A stretch of DNA of 18,058 bases, from contig CAJJYZ010000043.1 of assembly GCA_905197485.1 (NCBI GenBank), forward strand, positions 1 through 18,058. Direction: 5' to 3'. The notes beneath the pieces were generated by a model that did no database searches, was not told where the DNA came from, and was given only the letters and a program-made list of their open reading frames with translations. This stretch comes from an uncultured Lachnospiraceae bacterium (GTDB lineage Bacteria; Bacillota; Clostridia; Lachnospirales; Lachnospiraceae). Shown here in pieces: positions 6,065 to 14,473 of this stretch (the stretch's first letter is position 1; each line of letters begins with the position of its first letter). The translations under genes and the position numbers were made by a program.

Positions 6065-6799
6065 TTACCATAAATCCTTACAATTTGCAAGCGCTTTCTT
6101 TTCTTTTTCTGTTAATTCTGCTTTTTCCAACAAATCCGGCCTTGCCTTCGCGGTTCTGATAATGGACTGTTCTCTTCTCCACTTCTCAATATTCGCATGA
6201 TGTCCGGAAAGCAAAATCTCCGGCACCTTTTTCCCGCGCCATTCCTCCGGTCTTGTATACTGCGGATACTCCAACAAATTATCCTGAAATGTCTCAAATT
6301 CCGCCGATACGTTGTTATGAAGCACTCCGGGAACAAGACGGGATACGGCGTCAATCATAACCATCGCCGGAAGTTCTCCTCCCGTTAAAACATAGTCTCC
6401 AATCGAAACATAGTCTGTCACGATTTCTTCCAGCACTCTCTCGTCAATCCCTTCGTAATGTCCGCAGAGAAACACAAGTTCTTCTTCCTTTGCAAACTCC
6501 TCTGCCATTCCCTGGGAAAACGTTTTCCCCTGCGGGGACAGATAAACGACTCTCGGCTTTGCCTTGCATCGTTCTTCTACCGATTTGTATGCCAGATATA
6601 CCGGTTCCGCCTGCATCAACATTCCGGCGCCCCCGCCATATGTATAATCATCGACTCTGTTATGCTTATTCACCGCAAAATCCCGAATATTGACTGCCTC
6701 AATCGACAAAAGCCCATTGGCTATGGCACGTCCTGTGATGCTCGTATTCAATCCATCCATCACCATGTCCGGAAATAACGTTAATATATGAAAATTCAT
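6065..6799 (-). CDS. trmD: tRNA (guanine-N1)-methyltransferase TrmD
   Basis: TrmD methylates G37 of tRNAs that read CNN, CCN and CGG codons, using S-adenosylmethionine, and so prevents +1 frameshifting. The 244-residue length is standard. The N-terminal FHILTLFPDMV, the YGGGAGMLMQ loop, SPQGK, the GHYEGIDERV block and the trefoil-knot cofactor site IGDYVLTGGELPAM are all present and intact. It begins 3 bases after rimM and is followed by the L19 leader and rplS, the classic rpsP-rimM-trmD-rplS order. Confidence 0.98.
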   Translation of the reverse strand: MNFHILTLFPDMVMDGLNTSITGRAIANGLLSIEAVNIRDFAVNKHNRVDDYTYGGGAGMLMQAEPVYLAYKSVEERCKAKPRVVYLSPQGKTFSQGMAEEFAKEEELVFLCGHYEGIDERVLEEIVTDYVSIGDYVLTGGELPAMVMIDAVSRLVPGVLHNNVSAEFETFQDNLLEYPQYTRPEEWRGKKVPEILLSGHHANIEKWRREQSIIRTAKARPDLLEKAELTEKEKKALANCKDLW

Positions 6800-6802
6800 C
6801 TT

Positions 6803-7309
6803 CTATACCAGCCCTTCCATCAAGTGAATCCGCATCACTCCCTGTTCCACATCCACGTCCAGAATACATTGCTTGATTGCAGGAATCAAAACTTCTCCGT
6901 ATTCCTTCGTCTCAATAATATACACGTCATTCGCCCCTGTCTCAATGACATCTTTCAATGTTCCGAATGCTTCTCCTTCGTCCGTCACGACCTGCATTCC
7001 AATCATATCCGCGATAAAATATTCATCTTTCCGAAGTCTGACTGCATGTTCTCTATCTACAAAAAGGCTTTTCCCCTTATATTTTTCAATATCGTTAATG
7101 TTGTCAATTCCTTTAAACTTCAAAATCACAAGCTGTTTAAAGAATTTTACACCTTCAATCTCAAGAGTCTTCTTCTCTCTTCCCGTATCCAGAATCACTT
7201 CTTTTAATTTCTTGAATCGTCTCATATCGTCCGTTGTCGGATACACTTTCACTTCTCCCCGGACTCCATGCGTAGAGGAAATCACTCCCACCTGAAACAT
7301 CTGCTCCAT
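6803..7309 (-). CDS. rimM: 16S rRNA processing protein RimM
   Basis: RimM is a maturation factor for the head of the 30S subunit that binds S19. The 168-residue protein has the expected two parts. An N-terminal beta-barrel begins with VGVISSTHGVRGEVKVYP. A C-terminal PRC-barrel contains EYFIADMIGMQV and ends in YGEVLIPAI and GVMRIHLMEGLV. The ATG has an AAGGAGAA ribosome binding site. It lies between khpA and trmD; a stem-loop spans the khpA stop codon just upstream. Confidence 0.97.
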   Translation of the reverse strand: MEQMFQVGVISSTHGVRGEVKVYPTTDDMRRFKKLKEVILDTGREKKTLEIEGVKFFKQLVILKFKGIDNINDIEKYKGKSLFVDREHAVRLRKDEYFIADMIGMQVVTDEGEAFGTLKDVIETGANDVYIIETKEYGEVLIPAIKQCILDVDVEQGVMRIHLMEGLV

Positions 7310-7329
7310 ACATTCTCCTTGATATAAAT

Positions 7330-7351
7330 AGACATCGCTTACGCGATGTCT
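7330..7351 (-). repeat. 9-bp hairpin spanning the khpA stop codon
   Basis: AGACATCGC (7330-7338) and GCGATGTCT (7343-7351) are perfectly complementary with a four-base loop. The khpA TAA stop occupies 7339-7341, inside that loop. No U tract follows on the minus strand, so full termination is unlikely. It may modulate rimM expression relative to khpA or serve as an RNA processing point. Confidence 0.75.
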
Positions 7352-7566
7352 ACTACAACTTTTTTGTCTTCTTTGGCAGCGGCTGCTTTTACAACCGAAC
7401 GGATTGCTTTCGCAATACGTCCTTGCTTACCGATTACTTTGCCCATGTCAGAATCTGCCACGCGCACTTCAATAACAATCGTCTTACCGTCGACTTTTTC
7501 CGTAACCGCAACGCTGTCAGGGTCATCTACTAATGCTTTCGCAATGACCTCAACTAATTCTCTCAT
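7339..7566 (-). CDS. khpA: KH-domain RNA-binding protein KhpA (YlqC)
   Basis: This small single-KH-domain protein, usually encoded between rpsP and rimM in Firmicutes, partners with KhpB and affects cell elongation and division in streptococci. It has 75 residues from ATG 7566. The KH signature is clear: ADSDMGKVIGKQGRIAKAI contains the GKQG loop that contacts RNA. A GTG three codons upstream (7575) is in frame, but the GGAGGT ribosome binding site is correctly spaced only for 7566. Confidence 0.93.
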   Translation of the reverse strand: MRELVEVIAKALVDDPDSVAVTEKVDGKTIVIEVRVADSDMGKVIGKQGRIAKAIRSVVKAAAAKEDKKVVVDIA

Positions 7567-7589
7567 TACGCGCACCTCCGCAGTCTGAA

Positions 7590-7835
7590 TTATTTTTCAA
7601 TACCTGCAATTTTGAAGATTTTTCCAACTGTATCTGTTGGCTGTGCACCGTTGTTTAACCATTTTTTAGCTGCTTCTTCATCAACTTTGATTGCGCTTGG
7701 GTTGCAGTTCGGGTCGTATGTTCCGATTTCTTCGATGAATCTTCCATCTCTAGGAGACCTTGAATCTGCTACTACAATACGATAAAAAGGAGCTTTTTTC
7801 TGTCCCATTCTTCTTAATCTGATTTTTACTGCCAT
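7590..7835 (-). CDS. rpsP: 30S ribosomal protein S16
   Basis: S16 is a primary-to-secondary binding protein of the 30S body. The 81-residue protein has the standard N-terminus AVKIRLRRMGQKKAPFYRIV, then ADSRSPRDGRFIEEIGTYDP, and a WLNNGAQPTDTV segment. The length is normal and it ends without the extended acidic tail found in some homologues. It follows ffh by about 50 bases and precedes khpA by 23. Confidence 0.99.
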   Translation of the reverse strand: MAVKIRLRRMGQKKAPFYRIVVADSRSPRDGRFIEEIGTYDPNCNPSAIKVDEEAAKKWLNNGAQPTDTVGKIFKIAGIEK

Positions 7836-7884
7836 ATCTTTGTCCTCAACTTTCTTTTTTATGTTTTATTTTGTAATCTATGTG

Positions 7885-9243
7885 TTAAAAAGGAAACTTA
7901 AATTTGCCTTTCTTACCACCTTTTCCTCCTAACATTCCAGGAAGCTGCTTCATCATCTTTCTGGACTGCTCGAACTGTTTCACCATACGGTTTACTTCGC
8001 TGATATCCACGCCCGCACCCTTTGCAATACGGTGTTTCCTAGATGGATTCAGGATATCCGGGTTCTGACGTTCTTTGACTGTCATGGAGTAGATAATCGC
8101 CTCCATACGCGCCATCTTCTTCTCGTTCTCTTCCGAATCCAGCTCCTGAAGCTGTTTTCCTCCGAGAGCGCCCATCCCCGGCATCATGCTCAAAATACTG
8201 GAAAGCCCACCCATATTTCTCATCTGCTTCATACTCTCCAGGTAATCCTCAAAATCAAACTGGGCTTTCTTCATCTTCTGGGTCATCTGTCTTGCTTTCT
8301 CTTCATCGATTTCAGCGCTCGCTTTCTCGATAAGACTCAAGACATCTCCCATTCCTAAAATACGGGAAGCCATTCGGTCCGGATAGAACTGTTCCAAATC
8401 CGAAAGTTTCTCTCCCATACCTACATATAGAATCGGACATCCCGTTACCGCTTTGATGGAAAGAGCCGCACCGCCTCTTGTATCGCCATCCAGCTTCGTA
8501 ACAATGACACCGTCAATTCCAATCTTCTCATTGAAGCTTCCGGCAACATTCACCGCATCCTGACCTGTCATGGCATCCACGACCAAAATCGTCTGATGTA
8601 CGGTAACCGCTTCTTTAATCTCCTGAAGCTCTGCCATCATCTCCTCATCCACATGAAGCCGTCCGGCCGTATCCAGGATGACAATGTTATTGCCATTCTT
8701 CGCCGCATGCTCCATGGCTGCTTTCGCAATATTCACCGGCTTATGTCCATCTCCCATAGAGAAGACTTCCACACCCTGCTTCTCCCCATTCACCTGCAGC
8801 TGTTTAATCGCCGCCGGACGATACACATCACAAGCTACAAGAAGAGGTTTCTTGCCTTTCAACTTGAACTTCCCTGCAAGCTTCGCAGTCGTCGTTGTCT
8901 TACCGGCACCCTGAAGACCTGCCATCATGATGACAGTTGTGGCCTGCCCCGGCTGAAGCTGAATCTCCGTTGTCTCAGAACCCATCAGCTTGACAAGCTC
9001 TTCATTTACAATTTTGATAACCATCTGCCCCGGATTCAAACCGTTCATCACGTCCTGTCCTACCGCGCGTTCCTGAACGTCTTTTACAAATCCTTTGACA
9101 ACCTTAAAGTTTACATCTGCCTCTAAAAGAGCCATCTTTACTTCGCGCAAGGCTGTTTTTACATCATCCTCGGTCAGGCGTCCTTTACTTCTTAAGTTTT
9201 TAAATACATTCTGTAGCTTCTCTGTTAAACTGTCAAACGCCAT
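7885..9243 (-). CDS. ffh: signal recognition particle protein Ffh
   Basis: Ffh is the SRP54 GTPase that binds signal sequences on the ribosome and delivers nascent chains to FtsY at the membrane. The 452-residue protein has the N helical bundle (1-90) and the G domain with P-loop GLQGAGKTTTT (109-119), DTAGRLHVDE and TKLDGDTRGG. The C-terminal M domain is methionine-rich, with MRNMGG, SMMPGMG and MMKQLPGMLGG. It ends in a short Gly/Lys tail. It begins one base after ylxM, the usual Firmicutes pair, which argues for co-translation. Confidence 0.99.
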   Translation of the reverse strand: MAFDSLTEKLQNVFKNLRSKGRLTEDDVKTALREVKMALLEADVNFKVVKGFVKDVQERAVGQDVMNGLNPGQMVIKIVNEELVKLMGSETTEIQLQPGQATTVIMMAGLQGAGKTTTTAKLAGKFKLKGKKPLLVACDVYRPAAIKQLQVNGEKQGVEVFSMGDGHKPVNIAKAAMEHAAKNGNNIVILDTAGRLHVDEEMMAELQEIKEAVTVHQTILVVDAMTGQDAVNVAGSFNEKIGIDGVIVTKLDGDTRGGAALSIKAVTGCPILYVGMGEKLSDLEQFYPDRMASRILGMGDVLSLIEKASAEIDEEKARQMTQKMKKAQFDFEDYLESMKQMRNMGGLSSILSMMPGMGALGGKQLQELDSEENEKKMARMEAIIYSMTVKERQNPDILNPSRKHRIAKGAGVDISEVNRMVKQFEQSRKMMKQLPGMLGGKGGKKGKFKFPF

Positions 9244-9244
9244 T

Positions 9245-9586
9245 CTATAACTCCTCTAGAATCTCTGTTGATATCTTCTCAATGCTTCTCACCAATGCGT
9301 CTGTATCTTCCGCATCTTCTTTCAGCACTTCATTAATCTGGTGAACCTTCTCTTTGATATTCAGAAACTTCTCAACGAGATGAAGTTTCTCTTCATATCC
9401 TGCCAAGGTTTTATTACAGCGCTTTATCATGTCATACACACCTTGTCTGCTGATTCCCTCGGCTGCCGCAATCTCACTGAAAGATAAATCTTCCAATACA
9501 AACTGTTCATATACTGCTTTCTGGTGTTCATTCAACAGTTCTCCATAGAAATCATACAATAAAGCCTGTTCTAAAATCTCATTCAT
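9245..9586 (-). CDS. ylxM: YlxM-family HTH protein, SRP-associated
   Basis: This is a small helix-turn-helix protein normally encoded directly before ffh; in streptococci YlxM binds SRP components and modulates their GTPase activity. From ATG 9586 it has 113 residues, close to the 110 of B. subtilis YlxM. The N-terminal HTH (about 34-57, LSFSEIAAAEGISRQGVYDM) resembles sigma region 4. A helical, acidic C-terminus follows. Alternative upstream starts (9592, 9607, 9631) would overlap the promoter at 9603-9631, so 9586 is chosen. That promoter leaves a leader of only about ten bases. Confidence 0.93.
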   Translation of the reverse strand: MNEILEQALLYDFYGELLNEHQKAVYEQFVLEDLSFSEIAAAEGISRQGVYDMIKRCNKTLAGYEEKLHLVEKFLNIKEKVHQINEVLKEDAEDTDALVRSIEKISTEILEEL

Positions 9587-9602
9587 TTTCATCACCTTTG
9601 CT

Positions 9603-9631
9603 ATCATACAACAAAAGCCGATGGGTGTCAA
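9603..9631 (-). promoter_or_regulatory. sigma-A promoter of ylxM-ffh-rpsP operon
   Basis: TTGACA (9626-9631) and TATGAT (9603-9608) on the minus strand are exactly 17 bases apart. Predicted initiation falls near 9596, about ten bases before the ylxM ATG, placing AAAGGTGATG at the extreme 5' end. The -35 also forms one arm of a GTCAAG/CTTGAC inverted repeat (9627-9646). Confidence 0.85.
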
Positions 9632-9662
9632 GTATTTTTTCTTGACGCTATGATTTCAATCT

Positions 9663-10574
9663 TTACACCTCCAGCAATGCCTTCACATCTAACAGCCCCC
9701 ACCCTTGCCTGTTTTTATCCAATCCCAAGTTCACACACGTCTGCCGCAGCCGAAGCTTGACTTCCACATTACTCATTGTCGGATATTTCGAGAGCAACAC
9801 AGCAATCGCCCCCGACACAACCGGCGTTGCCATCGAGGTGCCGCTTTTGACCGTATAAGCCTTTCCCGTCCTTTTATAACGGCCGTTACAAGAAGTAATT
9901 CCCGAACCCGGCGCCAAAAGGTCGGGCTTCACAACACATTCGCTTGTCGGCCCTCTTCCGGAATAACTCTTTCGCAAGTTCCAATTTCCTTCTACCTCGT
10001 CTTCATCATTCGAAGAACCTACCGTAATAATCTTTTTACTGACTCCCGGAATCGTAATGCTTCCCCATTCCGGCCCGTAATTTCCTGCCGCCGCAACGAC
10101 CGTCAATCCATCATCCCATAAGCGCTCCACTTCTTTGATGAGTTCCGATTCCACCTCATCTCCTTGATGCGGAAGCGTACCAACCGAAATATTTACAACT
10201 CGGATATTGTATGTTTTCCGGTGTTCCCGTATCCAACGGATTCCCCGTATCACCGTCTCAATGTCTCCGTCTCCTTTTTCGTCCAACACCCGCACCATAA
10301 TCAGATTGCATTGCGGAGCCATTCCTCTATAAATGCCTTGTGACAATTTTCCACTGCCTCCGATAATTCCAGCCACATGCGTTCCATGCCCGTTAATGTC
10401 ATAAGGAAATTTCTTTTCCTTTCTCATATCTGAAACCGTCAGAATTCTTCCCTCAAAATCCGGATGGTCGGAGATTCCCGTATCCAGAACCGCCACTCCT
10501 ATCCCTTTCCCCGTACAAAGTCCATTTCTTGTATCATCACACCAATATCTAACTGCCTGTTTTACTTTGTCCAT
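9663..10574 (-). CDS. cytoplasmic S8 subtilisin-like serine protease
   Basis: This is a subtilase with the Asp-His-Ser triad intact: D31 in VLDTG, H63 in GHGTHVAG and S247 in GTSMATP. The oxyanion Asn lies in AAAGNYGP. The 303-residue protein has no signal peptide, no membrane segment and essentially no propeptide, since the catalytic Asp appears by residue 31. This points to an intracellular protease like IspA or the AprX group rather than a secreted degradative enzyme. AAAAAGGAAG precedes the ATG. It lies upstream of ylxM on the same strand without a clear terminator between, and is divergent from blaI. Its promoter is not obvious. The substrate is unknown. Confidence 0.93.
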   Translation of the reverse strand: MDKVKQAVRYWCDDTRNGLCTGKGIGVAVLDTGISDHPDFEGRILTVSDMRKEKKFPYDINGHGTHVAGIIGGSGKLSQGIYRGMAPQCNLIMVRVLDEKGDGDIETVIRGIRWIREHRKTYNIRVVNISVGTLPHQGDEVESELIKEVERLWDDGLTVVAAAGNYGPEWGSITIPGVSKKIITVGSSNDEDEVEGNWNLRKSYSGRGPTSECVVKPDLLAPGSGITSCNGRYKRTGKAYTVKSGTSMATPVVSGAIAVLLSKYPTMSNVEVKLRLRQTCVNLGLDKNRQGWGLLDVKALLEV

Positions 10575-10661
10575 AAGAGATCTTCCTTTTTAATTAGAAT
10601 ATTCAGAAAAAAAGAAAAAGTCTCCTTGGATAATTCCTATGCTATATCTTGAAAGTGTTTC

Positions 10662-10690
10662 TTGACTTTTAATCTTACATTTGTAATAAT
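10662..10690 (+). promoter_or_regulatory. blaI promoter with embedded BlaI/MecI-type operator
   Basis: TTGACT (10662-10667) is followed by TAATAA (10684-10689, spacer 16). Between them TTACATTTGTAA (10675-10686) forms a dyad of the TACA/TGTA type bound by BlaI and MecI repressors. A repressor there would block polymerase, giving autorepression of blaI-blaR1. The same -35 and dyad spacing recur in front of the 471-residue gene at 14474-14502. Confidence 0.8.
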
Positions 10691-10732
10691 AAGGTCATAA
10701 AATTAATGGAAAGATTGAAAAGGAGAACCATT

Positions 10733-11101
10733 ATGAAAACACTTCCACAAATTTCCGAAGCTGAGTTTGAGGTCATGAAAATCGTATGGAAATATGCACC
10801 TATCAGCACAAATGAAATCACAGATAAACTCTTGCAGACTACAAGCTGGAGCCCCAAAACAATTCAAACCCTAATCAAGCGTCTTGTGAAAAAAGGCGCT
10901 CTCACCTATGAAAAACAGAGCCGCATGTTTGTTTATACTCCAACAGTAAAAGAAAGCGAGTATATCCGACAAGAAAGTAATTCCTTTCTGAACCGTTATT
11001 ACGATGGAGATATTACGGCTATGGTATCTTCCTATATCGGAAATGACAAATTATCGGAATCGGAACTTCATACGCTTCGCACTCTTCTTTCGAAGAAATA
11101 G
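10733..11101 (+). CDS. blaI: BlaI/MecI-family transcriptional repressor
   Basis: This is a winged-helix dimeric repressor, cleaved or released when its partner BlaR1 senses a beta-lactam. The 122-residue protein begins MKTLPQISEAEFEVMKIVW, the typical family start. A winged-helix domain with WSPKTIQTLIKRLVKKGAL as recognition region follows (about 43-65), then the wing YEKQSRMFVYTPTV and a C-terminal dimerisation helix region. An upstream ATG (10706) is in frame, but AAAAGGAGAA fits the start at 10733. It is followed 17 bases later by blaR1 and preceded by an operator of its own kind. Confidence 0.95.
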   Translation: MKTLPQISEAEFEVMKIVWKYAPISTNEITDKLLQTTSWSPKTIQTLIKRLVKKGALTYEKQSRMFVYTPTVKESEYIRQESNSFLNRYYDGDITAMVSSYIGNDKLSESELHTLRTLLSKK

Positions 11102-11118
11102 AAAAAGGGGAAACTACT

Positions 11119-12915
11119 ATGGCTGATTTTATGATTCGTTTTCTTATCTGTAACATACTGCTTTGCGGCATCCTTGTTATTTTTCTGCTTATGAAACGTA
11201 TTTTGAAAAACAGTTTGTCCAGCCGGATGCAGTATAACCTCTGGTTCCTGCTGCTCGGACTTTTGGCGGTTCCATTTATACCGTTCCGACTTTTCAGATT
11301 ATCCGAACTATTCGCATGGGTAAAAAACCTAAACCTTGTTCCTACTGCCAGAACCGAAACTACAGTAGGTCAAGCATTCCATGCGAATATTGCCGACACC
11401 AAAAACTGGATGGAAGATTTCACCCTTTCTGTCAACAGAGAAATGCAGGCTAGCATTGGGTATCTGTTACTTGCATTTTGGATATCAGGTATCATTGTCA
11501 TGCTGATATTGGTAATCCGCTCTGTCCTGCGTCTGCACATTTTAAAAAAATCTGCGCTGCCCCTTCAAAGTCAAAAGGTTCACAAATTATATGAGCGTTG
11601 CCTAATCGACACCGGTATCACAAAAAATATTCCAATATACAGCACCGCTTATCTAAAATCGCCTGTGATTGTTGGATTTTTGAAACCGCGTATCTATCTT
11701 CCCATTCATCTTATCTCGGATGATAGCGAGACCGATATCCGATATATGCTGTTACATGAACTTCAGCACTATAAACATAAAGATGGGATTGCAAATTATC
11801 TGATGAACCTTGCCGTCATTCTTTACTGGTTTCATCCGCTTGTCTGGTATGCGCTGAAAGAAATGCGCAGCGACCGGGAAATTGCCTGTGATACTTCTGT
11901 TTTAGAGCTATTAGAATCCGAAGATTATGTAGCTTATGGGAATACGCTCATTAACTTTGCCGAGAAAATTTCTCTGACTCCATTTTCTTTTGCTTCAGGA
12001 ATCAGCGGAAATATGAAGCAGATGAAGCGAAGGATTCTAAACATTGCGTCTTATGAAAGACCAACTTTACAGAAAAAGCTAAAAAGTATGGCTGCTTTTC
12101 TGCTGATATCCGTTCTGCTTTTGGGACTTACTCCGTTTGTTTCTACTGATGCAGCAGATAAAAACCACTACCATTGGAATTCTTCCGCGAAGAATTATTC
12201 TGAAATAGACCTTACGAATTATTTTGGAGAATATGAAGGAAGTTTTGTATTGTATGATTTGAAAAAAGACGCCTGGAAGATACATGATATGGGACACGCC
12301 ACCTTACAGGTTCCGCCAAATTCCACCTACAAGATATATAGCGCTTTGTTTGGACTGGAACAGGGCGTCATCACTCCCGAAAATTCTTTTATTAAATGGA
12401 ACGGAACCCCTTATCCCTTTGAAGCATGGAATAAAGACCAGACATTACCGTCAGCCATGAGCGCTTCCGTCAACTGGTATTTTGGGTACATTGACGAACA
12501 GCTTGGAAAGCCTTCCGTCCAAGAGTATCTCCACACTATCGGATACGGAAATGAAGATTTAAGCGGTAATTTTTCTTCCTACTGGATGGAATCCTCCCTG
12601 AAAATCTCTCCGATAGAACAGGTGGAGCTTTTGACCCGATTGCAGAATCAGGATTTAGGATTTACACCGGAAAATGTGAAAACGGTAAAAGACGCTATTC
12701 ACATCTCCGCCTCTTCTTACGGTGACTTCTACGGAAAAACCGGAACCGGACGAGTAAACGGACAGGATATCAACGGCTGGTTTATCGGCTTCATAGAAAA
12801 TACAGATAACGCCTACTTTTTTGCTACCAATATCCAAAACGAACAACATGCGACTGGCAGTAAAGCATCAGATATCACTCTATCTATCTTATCTGATTTG
12901 AACATATGGCAATAA
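11119..12915 (+). CDS. blaR1: BlaR1-family M56 metalloprotease with penicillin-binding sensor domain
   Basis: This is a transmembrane beta-lactam sensor. Its outer domain is acylated by the drug, which triggers the inner zinc protease and relieves BlaI repression. Membrane helices lie at about 5-24, 38-58, 112-134 and 316-338. The M56 protease motif is HELQH (213-217), with the downstream EMRSDREIACD block. The C-terminal class D-like sensor domain keeps all three catalytic motifs: S402-T-Y-K405, S450-V-N452 and K540-T-G542. The 598-residue length and intact motifs indicate a working sensor. No beta-lactamase or penicillin-binding protein lies nearby, so its target genes are elsewhere or include the facing membrane gene. 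The ligand could be a beta-lactam or another cell-wall signal. Confidence 0.95.
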   Translation: MADFMIRFLICNILLCGILVIFLLMKRILKNSLSSRMQYNLWFLLLGLLAVPFIPFRLFRLSELFAWVKNLNLVPTARTETTVGQAFHANIADTKNWMEDFTLSVNREMQASIGYLLLAFWISGIIVMLILVIRSVLRLHILKKSALPLQSQKVHKLYERCLIDTGITKNIPIYSTAYLKSPVIVGFLKPRIYLPIHLISDDSETDIRYMLLHELQHYKHKDGIANYLMNLAVILYWFHPLVWYALKEMRSDREIACDTSVLELLESEDYVAYGNTLINFAEKISLTPFSFASGISGNMKQMKRRILNIASYERPTLQKKLKSMAAFLLISVLLLGLTPFVSTDAADKNHYHWNSSAKNYSEIDLTNYFGEYEGSFVLYDLKKDAWKIHDMGHATLQVPPNSTYKIYSALFGLEQGVITPENSFIKWNGTPYPFEAWNKDQTLPSAMSASVNWYFGYIDEQLGKPSVQEYLHTIGYGNEDLSGNFSSYWMESSLKISPIEQVELLTRLQNQDLGFTPENVKTVKDAIHISASSYGDFYGKTGTGRVNGQDINGWFIGFIENTDNAYFFATNIQNEQHATGSKASDITLSILSDLNIWQ

Positions 12916-12923
12916 TCAAAACA

Positions 12924-12958
12924 GAGAACCTTAGCCAAAGCGCCAGGGTTCTCCCTCT
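12924..12958. terminator. shared terminator between convergent blaR1 and the YcxB-like gene
   Basis: GAGAACC (12924-12930) and GGTTCTC (12947-12953) form a stem between the two converging genes. On the minus strand it is followed by TGTTTTG. On the plus strand the tail is CCTCTCTT, which is weaker. It probably serves mainly the minus-strand gene. Confidence 0.65.
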
Positions 12959-12980
12959 CTTCATACTTGAAACCTATAAT

Positions 12981-14396
12981 TTACCAGGAGGTCTTTTGTA
13001 AGTCCTTTACTTCTTTCGATTCGTAATCATACTGGTACATATCTAAAATTTCAGCATTCATCATACTCCATGAGCCATCTGCATTTTTTATATTCTTATA
13101 ATACACATATTGTGCCTTTGTTCCCTCTTGTTCATCACGATGATACATGAGATATCTAATCTCCGTTTCATCCTCGTAGGTAACGATATAGCTATAACCT
13201 TTTGCATTATAATCTTTTCTATATTCTTTATCCGTATCCTTTATGTAGGTTTGATATATTTTCAGATAACCTTCCTCTATTTTTTTGATTTTAATATCTT
13301 CATCTTGATATTCTAATTCTTTCTCCAAATCCCCATACTTTTTATCTATATATTCCTGTTGCGTAATTGAAGCATCTATGTCATCTATTCCATCTGCATT
13401 TCTCAAGAACTGAAGAACCAGAATATTTTCTTCTTTGTACAGCCTATACGAAGGTTTATCTAACCACACAGGCGTTTTAACTGTCACTGTTCCATTACGA
13501 TTATCATGTTCTGAATCGTCATTTAGCATATTCATAAATATCCCCAACGCCATTGCTAACACGACGATTAGTCCGACTATCCATAAAAGAATTCTTTTCA
13601 ATAAGGATTTCTTTTTATTCGTTTTTATGATTCCAGATATAACACAAGTCCATATAATATTTAAACATAGCAGAGTGAAAAGCAACATGATAGGAACTGT
13701 TCTTACAAACCATAAACGGAAAATCTCTCCATCTGATAAAGGATATCCTATTTTAATTCCAGTATATATCAATGAAACGATAACGGTAATCATCGTAGCC
13801 GCCACCAATGTCTTCATTTTAAAAGACATTTTATGTTCCGTTTCTAACGGTTCTGTCTCTATATCTTGAATAAAACTTCTGAGCATCATCCGCTCATTTT
13901 CAGATAGAACATTTTTATGAATCAATATTACTTTATTGTCCTTACGAATCAGATAAATATAATTTTCAAGCTCTCCTTTTCTGGCAAATGAACTCCAATC
14001 ATTATGTGTAACTCCAATCTCTGCGTCTATATCCACCCCCTCTTTTGAAAACACATATTTTCGTTCACGATTCCTTTTTTGCTCTCCTTTATTTATGACT
14101 GCTTTCATAAATGCCTTTTGGATTTTTTCTACACTTAGACCTAATGCGGCAAATCCAATACTTAACAATAGGCATATCCATGCAAATGACATATGAAACA
14201 AGTATAAATAAATTGCTAGAGAAAAGAGATAAAAAGCACTCACCAAAGTGGTACCTTTGATTACTCTACTGGTCTTTATCGTTTTTAATGAACTAAGATG
14301 CATCAAAATATCCTTTGCTTCTTCGTCTATATTTAAGTGATATATCACTTTATTATCACGACACTTTTTTTCTTCAACTACCATACTTAATTTCAT
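12981..14396 (-). CDS. YcxB-like multi-pass membrane protein, predicted BlaI regulon member
   Basis: The function is not known. The 471-residue protein has a cytosolic N-terminus and two membrane helices (about 49-67 and 70-87). A cytosolic domain at about 110-175 contains YVFSKEGVDI and VTHNDWSSF...LIRKDNKVILIHK, resembling the YcxB-like fold. Three further helices follow (about 195-214, 233-256, 268-290). A C-terminal region of about 180 residues, rich in Lys, Glu and Tyr and probably outside the membrane, completes it. AAGGGTGATGAG precedes the ATG. Its promoter contains a BlaI-type dyad and a second dyad lies in the leader, so it is probably repressed by BlaI and induced through BlaR1. 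A role in the envelope stress response is inferred from that regulation only. Confidence 0.8.
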   Translation of the reverse strand: MKLSMVVEEKKCRDNKVIYHLNIDEEAKDILMHLSSLKTIKTSRVIKGTTLVSAFYLFSLAIYLYLFHMSFAWICLLLSIGFAALGLSVEKIQKAFMKAVINKGEQKRNRERKYVFSKEGVDIDAEIGVTHNDWSSFARKGELENYIYLIRKDNKVILIHKNVLSENERMMLRSFIQDIETEPLETEHKMSFKMKTLVAATMITVIVSLIYTGIKIGYPLSDGEIFRLWFVRTVPIMLLFTLLCLNIIWTCVISGIIKTNKKKSLLKRILLWIVGLIVVLAMALGIFMNMLNDDSEHDNRNGTVTVKTPVWLDKPSYRLYKEENILVLQFLRNADGIDDIDASITQQEYIDKKYGDLEKELEYQDEDIKIKKIEEGYLKIYQTYIKDTDKEYRKDYNAKGYSYIVTYEDETEIRYLMYHRDEQEGTKAQYVYYKNIKNADGSWSMMNAEILDMYQYDYESKEVKDLQKTSW

Positions 14397-14410
14397 CTCA
14401 TCACCCTTTT

Positions 14411-14427
14411 TATTACATTTGTAAGAT
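14411..14427 (-). promoter_or_regulatory. second BlaI-type operator, in the leader of the YcxB-like gene
   Basis: TTACATTTGTAA (14413-14424) is identical in core to the dyad in the blaI promoter. It lies about 50 bases downstream of the promoter dyad at 14475-14490 and about 15 bases before the start codon. There it could act as a second binding site or a roadblock. Confidence 0.7.
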
Positions 14428-14473
14428 TTCGAATCAAAAATTTTTATTCCATGTACCTTATTGATTTACAAAA

